Positions 1 through 6,151 of a stretch of 14,175 nt of DNA are shown in pieces. How positions within the stretch are numbered: the first letter of the stretch is position 1; every line of letters starts with the position of its first letter. Origin of the DNA: Syntrophomonadaceae bacterium (GTDB taxonomy: Bacteria > Bacillota > Dethiobacteria > DTU022); NCBI GenBank assembly GCA_007126465.1, contig SLBE01000180.1, positions 1 through 14,175 of the forward strand. Direction: 5' to 3'. A program made the translations under genes and the position numbers. The notes beneath the pieces are model-generated. The model searched no databases. It was not told the origin of the DNA and saw only the letters and a list, made by a program, of their open reading frames with translations.

Positions 1-1
1 A

Positions 2-30
2 TTGACATAATATCAGTAGATTGCTATAAT
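2..30 (+). promoter_or_regulatory. Consensus sigma-A promoter for the minor-pilin operon
   Basis: The -35 box TTGACA (2-7) and -10 box TATAAT (25-30) are both perfect, with the optimal 17-nt spacer and a TG one base upstream of the -10 (extended -10). Transcription should start near 37, about 20 nt before the c-di-GMP riboswitch. So strong a promoter suggests that output is set mainly by the riboswitch downstream and not by an activator; that part is inference. Confidence 0.88.
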
Positions 31-57
31 GTAAATGTAGCGATGTAGTGATTTGTA

Positions 58-159
58 AGCCCAAACGAAATGGCAAACCCATCGAAAGGTGGGGACGCAA
101 AGTTAGGGATCTACGGCCTTATATTCAAGGCTATGACTGCCCGGCTGCCGAAGTGGGTT
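58..159 (+). promoter_or_regulatory. Class I cyclic-di-GMP riboswitch (GEMM-I), copy 1
   Basis: The hallmark GEMM-I signature is present: GGCAAAC, then a GNRA-capped P2 stem (CCCATC 78-83, GAAA loop 84-87, GGTGGG 88-93), then GGACGCAAAG, then a P3 arm whose distal helix is GCCTT (116-120) with AAGGC (127-131), then CTGCCG near 145-150. Closing stem P1 can form between AGCCCA (58-63) and TGGGTT (154-159). It sits between a consensus promoter and the first pilin gene at 212. The expression platform is not obvious: the T-rich stretch from 158 has no convincing terminator stem before it, so on/off polarity cannot be decided from sequence alone. Confidence 0.93.
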
Positions 160-211
160 GTTTTATTATAATAAATAATTTTGGATTATGCAGCATAAGG
201 GAGCAGTGATC

Positions 212-1441
212 ATGTATTTACTAAAAAACGAAAAAGGCCTGGCCATGCCGCTGGTGTTAGTTATTTTACTGGTTCTGGCCTTGCTGGGTGTTGCCCTCTG
301 GAATTATAGCATGAGCGAATTGAATCAGTCAGTCAGGGATGAAAAGAGGTCAAGGGCATATTATGTAGCCAGGGCAGGAGCTGAATCTGCAGCACGGGAC
401 ATAATGAACGATCCATACCCACTTACCTTGATACCAGAAGTTGGAGATTATATTGTTTCTGCTGATCTGGAATATGAACCACCAATACCTGTCGACAGTG
501 AGTCTTCCGAAGACAAATTTGTTGGAGATATTAAGGTTGAACTAAAAAGAGTAACAGATAACAGCGTGGAAATAACTGGCACAGGTAGTGTCGATGATAT
601 ATCACAAAGTGTGAGCATTGTTTTAGAAACGCAGGAAGAGTTTGATGGTGTTGTTTACTCGCATGGCAACCTGGATTTTCAACAAGGGGTTACATTATCG
701 GGTGATATTGTATCGGGAGGCTTAGTAAGCCCGCCTGATAATTTTGATGGGACCATTAAGGAAGAAACAGAGATTAAATTTCCGGAAGCGGAGTTCACTG
801 AAGTTCCAGACTCTTATTCTGGAACACTTACTGTTGATAAAGATGAGACTCTCAGAGTAAGTCGTACAAGCAATATTGATATAGTCGATAGCGATGGACA
901 GGCGGGCCCTTACCAGAAAGTTTATATTGGTCATTCCGCCACATTAAAACTTGATGCTGCCGATGGCCCAGTAACTCTTGAAACCAAGATATTTGACATG
1001 CACAATAACGCAGAGATGCTTGAATTTGCTACAAGTAAAGGAAATGACTTGACTCTGATTGTTGATGAGATTGACTTAAAGCGGATTAAGGTAACAGGAG
1101 ATGGGACGGCTAATATTTACGTCCGTTCCATGATTAATGTTCAAACCCCCCATGCCAATGTAGAGGACGGGGCTCTTCTCTTTGTTCGCCTTGATAAAGG
1201 CTGTATAATGGAAATCCAGGCAAACAGCAAGTTTGAAGGGCTCGTCTATGGACCCGAGGCAGTTGTTGAGATTGGCGGAAATGCTGATTTTCATGGGGCT
1301 ATGATTGTAGAGCAGCTAAAAGGTAGTGGTGGTTCTTTTACAATCGGCAGTTCGGGTACTGTTATAGATCGAGGCAAGTATGGTTGGGATTTTCTGGGTT
1401 TGGATTACGGGGGCTACTGGATGGTCCACTGGTTAAGATAA
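212..1441 (+). CDS. Large PilX-like pilus assembly protein with beta-rich C-terminal domain
   Basis: The N-terminus (short basic leader, then GLAMPLVLVILLVLALLG) is the PilX-type variant of the T4P pilin N-helix: a single hydrophobic helix at about residues 10-33, followed by a polar amphipathic stretch rich in Tyr/Ala (YYVARAGAESAA). PilX-like proteins are inner-membrane-inserted minor components that help start the fibre. At about 409 residues it is much longer than ordinary minor pilins. From about residue 150 on, the protein is Gly/Val/Ile-rich with repeated short strands, ending in an FEGLVYGPEAVVEIGG...FHGAMIV pattern typical of the C-terminal domains (DUF7305-like) in clostridial PilX-like proteins, probably a beta-helix or beta-sandwich. 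The start was placed at ATG 212 because AAGGGAG (197-203) lies 8 nt upstream; an in-frame ATG at 188 lacks a site. It is the first gene after riboswitch copy 1, 25 nt ahead of the next pilin. Confidence 0.82.
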   Translation: MYLLKNEKGLAMPLVLVILLVLALLGVALWNYSMSELNQSVRDEKRSRAYYVARAGAESAARDIMNDPYPLTLIPEVGDYIVSADLEYEPPIPVDSESSEDKFVGDIKVELKRVTDNSVEITGTGSVDDISQSVSIVLETQEEFDGVVYSHGNLDFQQGVTLSGDIVSGGLVSPPDNFDGTIKEETEIKFPEAEFTEVPDSYSGTLTVDKDETLRVSRTSNIDIVDSDGQAGPYQKVYIGHSATLKLDAADGPVTLETKIFDMHNNAEMLEFATSKGNDLTLIVDEIDLKRIKVTGDGTANIYVRSMINVQTPHANVEDGALLFVRLDKGCIMEIQANSKFEGLVYGPEAVVEIGGNADFHGAMIVEQLKGSGGSFTIGSSGTVIDRGKYGWDFLGLDYGGYWMVHWLR

Positions 1442-1466
1442 TGCCTGCCAGGAAGGATGGGACAAG

Positions 1467-3122
1467 ATGGCTTACTATAATGCTATAGACTGGTTAAATA
1501 GAAATAGAAAACAGGTTATAAAGTCAGATCAGGGTTTTACATTAGTGGAACTCCTGGTGGCGATGGTAATCTTAATTATGGTTGTTTTTGCTTTTACACC
1601 CTTACTTGTGGGCAGCATAGAGCGAATTCATTATGCCGGTGATAAAAGTGAAGCACTATACCAGGGACAGTCAGAGGTTGAAGTAAACATTGCTGAGCGT
1701 ACAACTGATGGAACTCATGAATTGACTTTTGAATATTTCGAAGACCCGGAACCGCATCCGGATGCGGTTCCGGATGCAATAATTAGAGTAACCGGGGGAC
1801 TTGTTGATGTAGTGAAAGAAGAAGGTCGAGCTACTGCCTGGTTGAGCGGGTTTGTTCCATCCGTGCCAGCAATTAATTTATATCTTTCACCTCTGCCGCT
1901 TGTTGAAGGTTATGATGATGTTGAAATTATCGTTATGGGAAGAGATACAATAGACAATTTTGACCTTGAAAATGCTGATCCGAAGATTACTACCATATAT
2001 GACAAGCATGGTTTTAAGGCGCAAGAACCTTCGTTGTATGGTTTTACTGACGACCAAAACGAACTTGTTGGTTATTACGAGAATATTCCCGGTGGTTATG
2101 ACCAGTATGCTTACTTTACATTATCCGAAGGTTTGAGAAACAGCCTGAACCCCTATATGCCGACAATTAAATGGACTTTAGAAGGGAAGGATGGCGAAGA
2201 CATTGAAGTTTTTGTTCACACCAGCTTACAGGTTGTCCTTCCACATGCTGCAGCTGTAGGTTCAGGCCAGAGACTGTGGATATCTCCCAACGCCTCGAAT
2301 ATATGGAAACTTCGTTCTCAAATGGGTTCGGGGCTCGGTACCCTTAATGATATAGTCTGGACCGGCTTTGAATATGCAGCAGTTTCTTCAAGCGGAAGGA
2401 TAGCTGTGTGGAATAATAATGAGGAACCCAGGATGTCCGATCAAAGCTTTAGTGATTTAAATTCTATTACTTACGGAAACGGGCAGATGGTGGCTGTCAG
2501 CGATAACGGCCAGGTAATTACTTCATATGATGGGGACTCGTGGAATGTCAATAAAATTACTGATAATCAGTTAAATACCATTGGCTGGAACGATGAAATA
2601 TTTGTCACTGCCGGTGAAAACGGAACAATATGGTCATCAACAGACGTTATTAACTGGGATTATGAAAGCCCACCAGATTCAGAAAATGTATCTTTTAAAG
2701 GTTTAGCTTACAATGGTTCATACTGGTTAGCTGTTGGTGTTGAATCCGGCCAGTCAGCAGTATATAAATCATCTGGTGATTCCTGGGAAAAACTGTTTCC
2801 AAAAGAAGTAGAGAATGGAGAAACAGTAACCCTTGGTTACCCAGGTCTGAATGATATTATCCATGACGGGTCAAAATTTGTTGCAGTTGGTGATGAAGGA
2901 ACTATAATTGAATCATCAGATGGGCAGGTTTGGGAAGAGTTCAGTGATCTTAACCTTACTAATAATTTAAATGCCATTGACTGGGGTATGAGAATTAACG
3001 ATGCTTTACATTACATAATAGTTGGTAATAGCGGCACAATAGTTACCTGGAATGAAACGGATGGCTGGGAGACCCAGACTGGCGCCGGTGAACAAAACAT
3101 TATGGGAGTTGCCATAAGATGA
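1467..3122 (+). CDS. Prepilin with C-terminal seven-bladed beta-propeller (putative pilus-tip adhesin)
   Basis: A class III signal peptide is clear: a 23-residue basic leader ending SDQG, cut before FTLVELLVAM, with the invariant Glu at mature position 5 (Glu28) and a hydrophobic helix to about residue 50. Residues ~55-255 form an unassigned beta-rich linker/pilin region. Residues ~258-551 hold repeated ~30-40-residue units of the pattern LNxIxW...VAVGxxGxIxxSxDGxxW, seen starting at 293, 331, 369, 410, 461 and 501. The last strand (IMGVAIR, 545-551) would complete the first partial unit (AAAVGSGQRLWIS, 261-273), a Velcro closure giving seven blades of the BNR/YCF48-like type. At 551 residues it is far longer than normal minor pilins. 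SD GGAAGGATGGG precedes ATG 1467. It overlaps the next gene by 4 bp (ATGA). The adhesin role is inferred, by analogy to the propeller of PilY1; pilin identity is firm, ligand unknown. Confidence 0.88.
   Translation: MAYYNAIDWLNRNRKQVIKSDQGFTLVELLVAMVILIMVVFAFTPLLVGSIERIHYAGDKSEALYQGQSEVEVNIAERTTDGTHELTFEYFEDPEPHPDAVPDAIIRVTGGLVDVVKEEGRATAWLSGFVPSVPAINLYLSPLPLVEGYDDVEIIVMGRDTIDNFDLENADPKITTIYDKHGFKAQEPSLYGFTDDQNELVGYYENIPGGYDQYAYFTLSEGLRNSLNPYMPTIKWTLEGKDGEDIEVFVHTSLQVVLPHAAAVGSGQRLWISPNASNIWKLRSQMGSGLGTLNDIVWTGFEYAAVSSSGRIAVWNNNEEPRMSDQSFSDLNSITYGNGQMVAVSDNGQVITSYDGDSWNVNKITDNQLNTIGWNDEIFVTAGENGTIWSSTDVINWDYESPPDSENVSFKGLAYNGSYWLAVGVESGQSAVYKSSGDSWEKLFPKEVENGETVTLGYPGLNDIIHDGSKFVAVGDEGTIIESSDGQVWEEFSDLNLTNNLNAIDWGMRINDALHYIIVGNSGTIVTWNETDGWETQTGAGEQNIMGVAIR
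1746..1773 (+). repeat. Perfect 28-bp palindrome inside the propeller-pilin gene
   Basis: Bases 1746-1759 (ccggaaccgcatcc) are followed with no spacer by their exact reverse complement (1760-1773). It lies in frame in the pilin-to-propeller linker and encodes the Pro/Asp-rich run around PEPHPDAVPDA (residues ~94-104). No second copy was found in the window. It could form a very stable mRNA or cruciform hairpin. Confidence 0.9.
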
Positions 3123-3769
3123 TCTTGAACTGTATGAAAAAGCAGGATGGCCTGAGCCTGGTAGAGTTAATGATTGCACTTTCTCTACTGGGGATTGTTC
3201 TGGCCCTGGGATTTATGTATTTCAACTTCGGGGTTCAGGCTTTCGACAGGGGCGAAAGACAGACTATCGCACAACAGGCGTCCAGAATTACGTCGGATTT
3301 TGTAACAGCCGAGCTCCGCTTTGCCAAGGAAATTGAAATTAATCCTACTGATGGTATTAGCGAATCAGGTGATGGCTATAGATACATTTATTTAGATGAT
3401 AAATCTATACTTTTCAGAGATGAAAACGGGAATGATCGAATACTGGCAGATGGCCTGGCTGACAGCATTCCTTACCATATTTCTTTTACCAGCAATGTCC
3501 CTTATGATGTAGTTTATTTTTATATTACAGCTGACATGGATGAGAATAAAGATATTGGAGAGTATATTAGTATTGATGAAGAACAGGATATATGGAATTT
3601 CGATGAGCAGGGTTTGGAAGATGATGCAGCGGAGGGGTTGTATTTCTTGCAAACTAAGGTTCAGGCTTTAAATCTTGAACTGTATAAAGCATATGGACTT
3701 GATGACGAATTGATAAAATTAAATGGCAAAGGTGGCACAGTTATAAAGTATCAAGTGCCAACGCAATAG
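3119..3769 (+). CDS. PilW-like minor pilin (class III prepilin)
   Basis: The leader MILNCMKKQDG is followed by LSLVELMIALSLLGIVLALGF: Gly at -1, a Leu in place of the usual Phe/Met at +1, and Glu at +5, then an unbroken hydrophobic helix. This is a prepilin-peptidase substrate of the PilW/PulJ kind. The remainder (QAFDRGERQTIAQQASRITSDFVTAELRFAKEI) matches the long amphipathic helix typical of PilW-like proteins, followed by beta-strand-rich sequence with an acidic insert (about residues 140-165). At 216 aa it has a normal length for a minor pilin. ATG 3119 overlaps the upstream TGA as ATGA, and GGGAG (3104-3108) lies 10 nt upstream, so translational coupling to the propeller-pilin is likely; ATG 3134 is a weaker alternative. 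It is probably the last gene of this riboswitch-controlled unit. Its exact place in the tip complex is not known. Confidence 0.85.
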   Translation: MILNCMKKQDGLSLVELMIALSLLGIVLALGFMYFNFGVQAFDRGERQTIAQQASRITSDFVTAELRFAKEIEINPTDGISESGDGYRYIYLDDKSILFRDENGNDRILADGLADSIPYHISFTSNVPYDVVYFYITADMDENKDIGEYISIDEEQDIWNFDEQGLEDDAAEGLYFLQTKVQALNLELYKAYGLDDELIKLNGKGGTVIKYQVPTQ

Positions 3770-4001
3770 AGATTTCATCTTGACTGCAGAAAGAGTTTTG
3801 CCTGGGTGAATATTGCTAAATATTACTCCTGCAAAGAGGCAAGGAACTGTTTCCCTTATAGTTTCCGGAAACGTGCCGGTTGGTTGAGAAGGCACAATAA
3901 TTCTGTAGAGAATGTATCGTCAAAAGTGTCTAAAAACTAAACTTTATGGTATAACTAATATTAGAAGAGTAAAATAATTTACGACAGATAACGTTTTACA
4001 A

Positions 4002-4097
4002 ACCTGACGATAATAGCAAACCTGCCGAAAGGCAGGGACGCAAAACTGCGGGCCTAATTCCTCGCAAGGGATACGGCAGCCGGGTTACCGAACCGGG
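4002..4097 (+). promoter_or_regulatory. Class I cyclic-di-GMP riboswitch (GEMM-I), copy 2
   Basis: It has the same signature as copy 1: GCAAA at 4016, a perfect P2 hairpin CCTGCC (4021-4026)-GAAA-GGCAGG (4031-4036), GACGCAAA, a P3 arm with CTGC (4046-4049)/GCAG (4076-4079) and an inner TTCCT/AGGGA helix, then CCGGGTTACCG matching the conserved 3' side. P1 is weak (CCTG 4003-4006 with CGGG 4094-4097). The element lies on the pilT strand about 220 nt before the pilT start, so it most likely controls pilT and perhaps the genes after it. Confidence 0.93.
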
Positions 4098-4109
4098 AAT
4101 TTTTATTTT
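4080..4109 (+). terminator. Putative riboswitch-controlled terminator of copy 2
   Basis: The 3' edge of the aptamer (CCGGGTTACCGAACCGG, 4080-4096) can fold as CC-(G)-GGTT / AACC-GG with an ACCG loop, followed by AATTTTTATTTT (4098-4109). The 5' arm is also needed for the bound aptamer, so ligand binding and termination should exclude each other. That predicts an ON switch: c-di-GMP allows read-through into pilT. The stem is short and has a bulge, so this is a prediction. Confidence 0.55.
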
Positions 4110-4137
4110 CAGGATAGCATGGCCTAAGCATAAGTTT

Positions 4138-4236
4138 GGAGGTGCTGTATAGAAAATTCGCTTAGCTTAACCGGTAGCTACACCGGGAATTCATTTCCGC
4201 CCGGTCACTACCTCTGAAAGTATTACCCCTACAGCA
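4138..4236 (+). other. Structured RNA element in the pilT leader
   Basis: An outer stem TGCTGTA (4143-4149)/TACAGCA (4230-4236) encloses a two-part hairpin: GGTAG (4173-4177)/CTACC (4208-4212), then a small internal loop, then ACCGGG (4182-4187)/CCCGGT (4200-4205) with a 12-nt loop. A GGAGG (4138-4142) with no start codon behind it could alternatively pair with CCTC around 4210-4214. No T-run follows, so it is not an intrinsic terminator. I do not recognise it as a known riboswitch class; it may stabilise the mRNA or be an unnamed regulatory RNA. Confidence 0.45.
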
Positions 4237-4246
4237 TGACACATCA

Positions 4247-4283
4247 AACGAACAACTATATATAGAGTATCAGATTGTTTGTT
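4247..4283 (+). other. 9-bp hairpin just upstream of pilT
   Basis: AACGAACAA (4247-4255) pairs with TTGTTTGTT (4275-4283), with one G-U pair and a 19-nt AT-rich loop. It ends about 22 nt before the pilT Shine-Dalgarno. It may insulate the ribosome binding site from the upstream structures; no function is shown. Confidence 0.4.
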
Positions 4284-4318
4284 CCGTGAATAAATTTTTG
4301 ATGTGAAGGGAAGGTATT

Positions 4319-5389
4319 ATGATGTATATTAACAGCTTGCTTGAAGAAGTTACCGGTCGTGGGGTTTCAGATCTGCATATTACTGCAGGGGTACCGCCAA
4401 TCATCAGGGAAAGAGGTTTTCTGCGTAAGCTTGGTTCGCGTGCTCTAAATGGTGAGGACACAGAAAAAATACTTCGCCAGCTGCTCAACGAGGACCAGTT
4501 AAAGATTTTTGAAGAAAAAGGTGAAGTGGATTTTTCATATAACCTGACCGGGCTCGGATATTTCCGGGTTAACGGTTACCGTCAGCGTGGTTCAGTGGGG
4601 ATAGCAATCCGGGTTTTAAACACAAAAATAGTGACTTTAAAAGAGCTGGAGATGCCTGATACATTAGCCACTATGGCAATGCGTAACCAGGGTCTGATTC
4701 TCGTAACCGGCCCGACGGGCAGCGGGAAATCGACTACCCTGGCGGCGATGACTGATCTGATCAATAGCAATAAGGAAAACCATATCATTACGCTGGAAGA
4801 TCCGATCGAATATGTTCACAAACACAAAAAGAGTGTGGTTACACAGCGTGAAATTGGCCAGGATAGCAACACATTTCCGGCCGCGCTCAGGGCTGCACTG
4901 CGCCAGGATCCGGATGTAATACTCGTCGGAGAAATGCGAGATCTTGAGACAATATCTATTGCTGTTACAGCTGCAGAAACCGGACACCTGGTTCTGGCTA
5001 CTCTCCATACCAACGATTCGGCCCAGTCTGTAGAAAGAATTATAGACAGTTTTCCCTCCAACCAGCAGCACCAGATTCGCACCCAGTTAGCCAATTCGCT
5101 GGTCGGTATCGTTTCACAGAGGCTGATTCCCCGCAGGGATGACTCAGGCAGGATCGCAGCAGTCGAGGTATTGCTTTGCAATAACGCGGTGCGCAATCTG
5201 ATCAGGGAAGGTAAGATTCACCAGATCCCCTCAACAATGCAGATATGTGCCAGCCAGGGGATGCTTACTATGGATAAGTGTCTGCAGAACCTTTACCAAA
5301 AAGGGAAAATTAGCAAAGATATAGTCCTTGAGTACGCCAGGGATGATGAAGCGATGCACTCATTTTTCAAAAGCAGCTGCATTGCATAG
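4319..5389 (+). CDS. pilT: PilT, type IV pilus retraction ATPase
   Basis: PilT is a cytoplasmic hexameric secretion ATPase that powers pilus disassembly (twitching, DNA uptake). The family motifs are intact and in order: N-terminal PAS-like domain (~1-100), Walker A GPTGSGKS (131-138), Asp box ITLEDPIEY (157-165), Walker B VILVGEMRD (200-208), His box GHLVLATLHTN (222-232), and the PilT signature AIRNLIREGK in the form NAVRNLIREGK (289-299). That last motif distinguishes it from PilB and PilU. The length (356 aa) is standard. AAGGG (4306-4310) lies 8 nt before ATG 4319; ATG 4322 is equally possible. Unusually, it is separated from pilB and pilC. It has its own long leader with a c-di-GMP riboswitch, which implies that retraction can be set independently of pilus synthesis. 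Confidence 0.96.
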   Translation: MMYINSLLEEVTGRGVSDLHITAGVPPIIRERGFLRKLGSRALNGEDTEKILRQLLNEDQLKIFEEKGEVDFSYNLTGLGYFRVNGYRQRGSVGIAIRVLNTKIVTLKELEMPDTLATMAMRNQGLILVTGPTGSGKSTTLAAMTDLINSNKENHIITLEDPIEYVHKHKKSVVTQREIGQDSNTFPAALRAALRQDPDVILVGEMRDLETISIAVTAAETGHLVLATLHTNDSAQSVERIIDSFPSNQQHQIRTQLANSLVGIVSQRLIPRRDDSGRIAAVEVLLCNNAVRNLIREGKIHQIPSTMQICASQGMLTMDKCLQNLYQKGKISKDIVLEYARDDEAMHSFFKSSCIA

Positions 5390-5526
5390 CTGAACTATGT
5401 ATTAACCCTAAAGCACTTCGGTTCATCTGTATAGGTTATTATAGAATGTAACAGAAGAAAAATAAGTGGCAAAAAAGGTACTTTAATCTTACAATAATAG
5501 TATCCACAAGGAATGGAGTGGTTTAG

Positions 5527-6036
5527 GTGAACCTTGACCATTTAAGTCGCGAAAAGCTTGAAGAGCTGCTAATTGATTTTGCCAAACGGTGGCTGGCCCA
5601 CGATGGGCTGTGGTTTCAGCAGGTTGAGAAGATTTATGGTATGGAGGAAGCGATAAAGCTTGATGCCGGGGCCTGGGAAAAGTTTACTGTAGTTGAAGCC
5701 AAGAGGATTATGGGCTTTCTCAACATGGAGCCGGGAGGTGGACTCCCTGCCCTTAAAGAAGCCCTGAATTATCGTCTGTACAGCTTTATTAATAAGCAGG
5801 TAATAGATCAACCTGATCAGCATACCCTTATTTTTAAGATGGTAGACTGCCGTGTGCAATCAGCACGGAAGAGAAAGAATATGCCGGAGTTCCCATGCCG
5901 CCCGGTTGGCCTGGTAGAATACAGCGGATTTGCTTCTACCATTGATCCTCGTATAAAAACAAAATGTATACACTGTCCACCGGAAGATCACCCTGAAGAA
6001 AGCTACTGTGCCTGGGAATTTACAATCGACCACTGA
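5527..6036 (+). CDS. DUF6125-like cytosolic protein with conserved Cys cluster
   Basis: The sequence resembles the DUF6125 group: an N-terminal helical part (LSREKLEELLIDFAKRWLAHDGLWFQQVEKIYGMEEA, written here in part as LAHDGLWFQ at 23-31) and a C-terminal part with cysteines at 108, 124, 147, 150 and 161 in a C-x2-C-PPEDHPEESY-C arrangement. The five Cys plus His155 could bind a metal or Fe-S cluster; this is inference. It has no signal peptide or membrane segment. The start is GTG 5527, with GGAG (5515-5518) 8 nt upstream; no better ATG exists nearby. It lies 137 nt after pilT and is followed by a hairpin with a T-run. The DUF has no established biochemical role that I can state, and a pilus role is suggested only by position. 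Family assignment is from memory of the motif pattern. Confidence 0.75.
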   Translation: MNLDHLSREKLEELLIDFAKRWLAHDGLWFQQVEKIYGMEEAIKLDAGAWEKFTVVEAKRIMGFLNMEPGGGLPALKEALNYRLYSFINKQVIDQPDQHTLIFKMVDCRVQSARKRKNMPEFPCRPVGLVEYSGFASTIDPRIKTKCIHCPPEDHPEESYCAWEFTIDH

Positions 6037-6060
6037 GCTTAATGAACAGTGCTCTTTTTT
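6031..6060 (+). terminator. Probable intrinsic terminator after the DUF6125-like gene
   Basis: CACTG (6031-6035) pairs with CAGTG (6047-6051), or alternatively GAGC (6035-6038) with GCTC (6051-6054), followed at once by six T (6055-6060). The stem overlaps the stop codon and is short, so efficiency may be modest. Confidence 0.5.
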
Positions 6061-6087
6061 GTCCGAAAAATTCTAATATGTTATAAT
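6059..6087 (+). promoter_or_regulatory. Sigma-A-like promoter for the acidic unknown gene (and possibly pilB)
   Basis: The -35 box TTGTCC (6059-6064, four of six matches) and -10 box TATAAT (6082-6087, perfect) are separated by 17 nt. Transcription would start near 6094, about 58 nt before the ATG at 6152. Confidence 0.65.
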
Positions 6088-6151
6088 CGGCATACAAAAG
6101 CTTAGTAACAAAAGTAGATAGTTTTAAGTTGTGAAGGGAGGCATGACAGGT

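Larger units (their letters stand above)
3770..4318 (+). other. 549-bp gene-free leader region between the pilin unit and pilT
   Basis: I see no credible protein gene here. 3770-3949 holds only a small palindrome (GTTTCC/GGAAAC, 3861-3872) and a GTGCC/GGCAC hairpin (3873-3895) without a T-run, so termination after the PilW-like gene is uncertain. A possible -10 (TATAAC, 3950-3955) has only a poor -35 match upstream (TGTCTA, 3927-3932). The second c-di-GMP riboswitch, its terminator and two more hairpins, listed separately, fill 4002-4283. The last 20 bases carry the pilT ribosome binding site. Confidence 0.7.

Noticed and set aside
1594..1779. 61-codon minus-strand frame starting MHPEPHPDAVP
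   Set aside because: It repeats the sense protein string only because the 28-bp palindrome reads the same on both strands.
3861..3895. Palindrome GTTTCCGGAAAC and GTGCC/GGCAC hairpin as terminator of the minor-pilin unit
   Set aside because: Neither is followed by a T-run, so an intrinsic terminator call is not supported.
4141..4164. Mini-frame after the GGAGG in the pilT leader (GTG CTG TAT AGA...TAG)
   Set aside because: The possible start overlaps the SD itself, leaving no spacing; not a credible leader peptide.
4664..5196. Two long open frames antisense to pilT (135 and 126 codons)
   Set aside because: They are shadows of a strongly conserved pilT sequence, with no homology and no separate signals.
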